Shown here piece after piece: positions 61,446 to 64,000 of a stretch of 64,000 nt of DNA; within the stretch, counting starts at the first letter, position 1; each line of letters opens with the position of its first letter. The DNA lies in the NCBI GenBank assembly GCA_019685655.1, contig JABFQP010000001.1:1-64000 (forward strand). The letters run 5' to 3'. The stretch is from Candidatus Bathyarchaeota archaeon A05DMB-5 (lineage in GTDB: Archaea > Thermoproteota > Bathyarchaeia > Bathyarchaeales > Bathycorpusculaceae). Both the position numbers and the translations under genes were made by a program. The notes beneath the pieces are model-generated. The model made no database searches. It saw only the letters and a program-made list of their open reading frames with translations, and was not told where the DNA came from.

Positions 61446-63617
61446 CTAAGCAACAGGCGTGGCGGGCTTCTGAACTTGCCGAACTTGCTGCATGAAACCC
61501 TTATACCATTTCTCCATGTCCGGCGTAATTGACGGGCCAGTCCTTTTCAGTGCTTCTTGAAAGTCCACCATCGCAACTTCTTTTGTATTTACATCTCTTC
61601 GCAGGGCTTGCATGGCGGCTTCTCTGCAGAGAGCTTCGATGTCTGCACCCGAATAATTCTTTGTCATAGCCACCAGTTCTGATAAGTTGACGTCTTTTGC
61701 CAAAGGCATGTTCTTCGTGTAGATTTTGAATATTTGCAGTCTGCTTTTCTCGTCGGGCTCCGGCACATATATTAGTCTGTCGAATCTTCCCGGACGGAGC
61801 ACTGCTGGGTCTACAATGTCTGGTCTGTTTGTCGCGGCTATAACAACAATGTCTTCTAAAGCCACGATTCCATCCATCTCGGTTAATAGCTGACTTATGA
61901 CACGTTCTGAAACGCCGCTGTCCGCGAAGCCTAAACCTCTGCGGGGCACAAGCGAGTCTATCTCATCAAAGAATATAACTGAAGGCGCTGCCATTCGCGC
62001 TTTTCTAAAAACTTCTCTAATGGCTTTCTCAGATTCGCCAACCCACTTTGAGAAAACCTCTGGACCCTTAATTGTTATGAAGTTGGCTTCGCTTTCGGTG
62101 GCAACAGCCCTTGCCAGAAGCGTTTTTCCACAGCCTGGCGGTCCATAGAGAAGTATGCCTTTTGGTGGTTTGATACCGAGGCGGTTGAACATTTCAGGGT
62201 TTTTCATAGGCCACTCCACTGCTTCTTTTAGTTCCTGTTTTACTTCTTCCAGTCCGCCTATGTCTTCCCAGTGGACGGTGGGCACTTCAATGTAGACTTC
62301 ACGCATGGCTGTGGGCGTGACTTCCTTGTAAGCGTTCATGAAGTCTTCCATTTTAACTTCCATTTTCTCTAGGACGCTTGGCGGTATGCGTTCTTCTTCA
62401 AGATTTATTTGCGGCAAGTATCTGCGGAGGGCTTTCATGGCTGTTTCGCGGCATAATGCTGCTAAGTCTGCGCCTGTGTAACCATGAGTCATTTCAGCCA
62501 GTTTTTTAAGGTCAACATCTTCCGCCAATGGCATTCCACGCGTATGAATCTGCAAGATTTCATGTCTTCCCTGCTTGTCCGGTACGCCTATTTCGATTTC
62601 TCTGTCGAATCTGCCAGGTCTGCGCAGTGCCGGGTCAAGTGCGCCGGGTCTGTTGGTGGCGCCTATGACGATGACGTTTCCTCTTCCAGACAAGCCATCC
62701 ATTAAAGCGAGAAGCTGCGCAACCACTCGCCTTTCAACTTCGCCGGTAACTTCTTCACGTTTTGGCGCGATTGCGTCAAGCTCGTCGATGAATATTATGC
62801 TTGGTGCGTTCTGTTGGGCTTGCTGGAAAATTTCTCTAAGCCGCGCTTCTGACTCGCCGTAGAACTTGCTCATTATTTCTGGTCCATTTATTGAGAAGAA
62901 GTTTGCTTCTGATTCGTTCGCAACAGCTCTGGCTAATAGCGTTTTGCCACAGCCTGGTGGACCGTGAAGCAGAACTCCTTTTGGCGGTTCTATTCCGAGT
63001 CTTTGGAAAAGCTCCGGATGCCTCAAGGGAAGCTCAACCATTTCTCTTACTCTTTGTATTTCTTCGTGTAAACCGCCGATGTCTTCGTATGTTGTTCGCG
63101 GTAATCCTTTTCCTTCCGGTGCTGGCTCGTTTAGAATGGTGAGTTTTGTTTCTGATGTGACTTTCACTATGCCGTGCGGGCGGGTTTTTGTTACTGTGAA
63201 GGGAATGGCGTGTCCAAGCATCATCACAAGCGTTGTGTCGCCTTCGACAAGCGTTCTTTCCATGAGGCGATTTTTCACGAAATTGGTGAAATCTTCATCA
63301 ACGTTTAGGCGCATGTCCACCGGCGCCAAAGTTATGCTTAACGCAGTTTTGACTTTGGCGGGGCGCACAACGACGTATTCATTTATGGCTACGCCGGCGT
63401 TTTTGCGTGTGAAACCGTCTATTCTTATCATGTCTCTGTTTTGGTCTTCGCTGTAGGCTGGCCAAGCTATGGCGGAAGTTGTTCTTTTTCCAGCTATTTC
63501 TATAACGTCGCCTGCTGTTATTCCTAATTTCTGCATTGTTTTTTGGTCTACGCGGGCTATGCCTCTTCCAACGTCTCTTTGTCTTGCGTCTCCGACGCGT
63601 AGTTGTACTTCACTCAA
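61446..63617 (-). CDS. CDC48/VCP-type AAA ATPase
   Basis: Hexameric unfoldase with an N-domain (residues 1-175, double-psi barrel plus alpha-beta) and two AAA modules. Walker A GPPGCGKT occurs at 219-226 and 492-499. Walker B DELD is at 278-281 and DEID at 551-554. Arginine-finger regions and the pore segments KFYGESEA and KWVGESEK are intact. It extracts or unfolds proteins for the archaeal proteasome. TTG start with GGAAGGA upstream. The C-terminus (QKPATPVA) has no obvious proteasome-docking HbYX end. Confidence 0.96.
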   Translation of the reverse strand: MSEVQLRVGDARQRDVGRGIARVDQKTMQKLGITAGDVIEIAGKRTTSAIAWPAYSEDQNRDMIRIDGFTRKNAGVAINEYVVVRPAKVKTALSITLAPVDMRLNVDEDFTNFVKNRLMERTLVEGDTTLVMMLGHAIPFTVTKTRPHGIVKVTSETKLTILNEPAPEGKGLPRTTYEDIGGLHEEIQRVREMVELPLRHPELFQRLGIEPPKGVLLHGPPGCGKTLLARAVANESEANFFSINGPEIMSKFYGESEARLREIFQQAQQNAPSIIFIDELDAIAPKREEVTGEVERRVVAQLLALMDGLSGRGNVIVIGATNRPGALDPALRRPGRFDREIEIGVPDKQGRHEILQIHTRGMPLAEDVDLKKLAEMTHGYTGADLAALCRETAMKALRRYLPQINLEEERIPPSVLEKMEVKMEDFMNAYKEVTPTAMREVYIEVPTVHWEDIGGLEEVKQELKEAVEWPMKNPEMFNRLGIKPPKGILLYGPPGCGKTLLARAVATESEANFITIKGPEVFSKWVGESEKAIREVFRKARMAAPSVIFFDEIDSLVPRRGLGFADSGVSERVISQLLTEMDGIVALEDIVVIAATNRPDIVDPAVLRPGRFDRLIYVPEPDEKSRLQIFKIYTKNMPLAKDVNLSELVAMTKNYSGADIEALCREAAMQALRRDVNTKEVAMVDFQEALKRTGPSITPDMEKWYKGFMQQVRQVQKPATPVA

Positions 63618-63705
63618 TTAGAATCCTTCCCATTATTTGTTGATTGGGATACATCACGAAACAAAGTTTCAATCCTATATAAATGTTTAAACCAAGTGTT
63701 TAAGG

Positions 63706-63981
63706 TTATCTGCTTGTTCTGCGCACCATGACAGTTTGCACTTGGCTTATTTCGTCCATGCCTTCCAGTTTCTTTTCAAGTTCTTCAAGTATGCCTGTCT
63801 TGTCTTCTGGAAAGGTTATCTGCACCAGCAGTGCTTTTAAACCGAAGGCTATTGGTTCTTCGCCGTATCCGCGAACCGCGGCAAACTCTGGAAGAGTCTT
63901 TTCAATCTTCTTTTTCAATGGGTCGAAGTTGTCGATTACTTCTTTTGGAAAGATTTTGTAGACAATTACGACGCTACCCAT
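63706..63981 (-). CDS. Translation elongation factor 1-beta (aEF1B)
   Basis: Nucleotide exchange factor for EF-1A. The 91-residue ferredoxin-like fold has VVIVYKIFPKEV, GYGEEPIAFGLKALLVQITFPEDKTG and the ending SQVQTVMVRRTSR, all typical of archaeal EF1B. ATG with GGAGGTT upstream. The gene lies at the right edge of the window, complete. Confidence 0.95.
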   Translation of the reverse strand: MGSVVIVYKIFPKEVIDNFDPLKKKIEKTLPEFAAVRGYGEEPIAFGLKALLVQITFPEDKTGILEELEKKLEGMDEISQVQTVMVRRTSR

Positions 63982-64000
63982 TCTTTAACCTCCATCATTT

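Noticed and set aside
1-64000. CRISPR arrays, insertion sequences, rRNA genes and prophage
   Set aside because: I saw no regularly spaced direct repeats, no transposase or integrase motifs and no rRNA segments on either strand.

Overview
The window comes from an archaeon. It carries two Alba chromatin proteins, a TFB transcription factor next to Gar1, the L7Ae-S28e-L24e ribosomal block, L40e, aEF1B, the archaeal type of S-adenosylmethionine synthetase, a geranylgeranyl reductase for ether lipids, a CDC48-type AAA ATPase, and an initiator tRNA-Met with an A1-U72 end. TATA boxes sit 25-35 bases upstream of starts, and GGTGA or GGAGG ribosome sites are common. Gene content (a formylmethanofuran:H4MPT formyltransferase without methanogenesis genes, 2-oxoacid:ferredoxin oxidoreductase, DUF4443, exported cohesin/dockerin proteins) suggests a Bathyarchaeia-like lineage. 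That placement is inference; there is no 16S rRNA gene in the window.

Layout. 0-4.2 kb: end of tRNA-Arg(CCT), DEAD-box helicase, two tiny metal-binding proteins, alba1 with a structured leader, an OB-fold protein, an aquaporin and a Lys/Glu/Gly-rich miniprotein. 4.4-9.8 kb: a 1041-residue exported protein with cohesin-like, C39-peptidase-like, propeller, CARDB and dockerin parts, then tRNA-Gly(CCC) overlapping a co-directional ORF, then a second cohesin-dockerin gene broken by one in-frame TAG. 9.9-12.5 kb: 2-oxoacid:ferredoxin oxidoreductase alpha, beta and gamma. 12.5-15.3 kb: an exported beta-helix protein, a membrane protein and a winged-helix regulator. 15.4-20.0 kb: purM, purS, purL and purQ. 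20.1-23.9 kb: a CcdA/thioredoxin-like membrane protein facing an exported protein with a dense CxxxC cluster, followed by two small membrane proteins.

24.0-30.4 kb: a minus-strand operon purF, purD, HAD-family protein, ftr, PfkB kinase and GNAT acetyltransferase. 30.5-43.2 kb: AlkD-like repair protein facing an MFS exporter across a perfect inverted repeat, an XRE-CBS regulator facing metK, a second MFS transporter, a methyltransferase, DUF4443, a GPN GTPase, a transglutaminase-like exported protein, a CinA-like protein and a radical SAM protein. 43.5-50.1 kb: ribosomal proteins, tRNA-iMet, PAC2 protein, Fe-S flavoprotein, AmrS-like radical SAM enzyme, gar1 and tfb. 50.1-57.3 kb: small coiled-coil and zinc proteins, a frameshifted gene, DUF116, L40e (53 aa), sucCD, an Lrp-like regulator, alba2, a KH protein and aspS. 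57.3-64 kb, all minus strand: creatininase family, truD, pth2, geranylgeranyl reductase, winged helix, cdc48 and aEF1B.

Working together: the two purine blocks supply five steps of IMP synthesis; ftr inside the second block ties one-carbon metabolism to it. The Kor complex and SucCD join at the 2-oxoglutarate/succinyl-CoA node. Several exported proteins with adhesion or carbohydrate-type domains point to an elaborate cell surface.

The most unusual observations are two genes (purF and the Cys-rich exported protein) whose best start is an AUA codon behind a well-spaced ribosome site, the in-frame TAG gene, the CxxxC-rich exported protein paired with a CcdA-type redox protein, and several frame breaks. 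All positions come from reading the sequence by eye; no searches were run.
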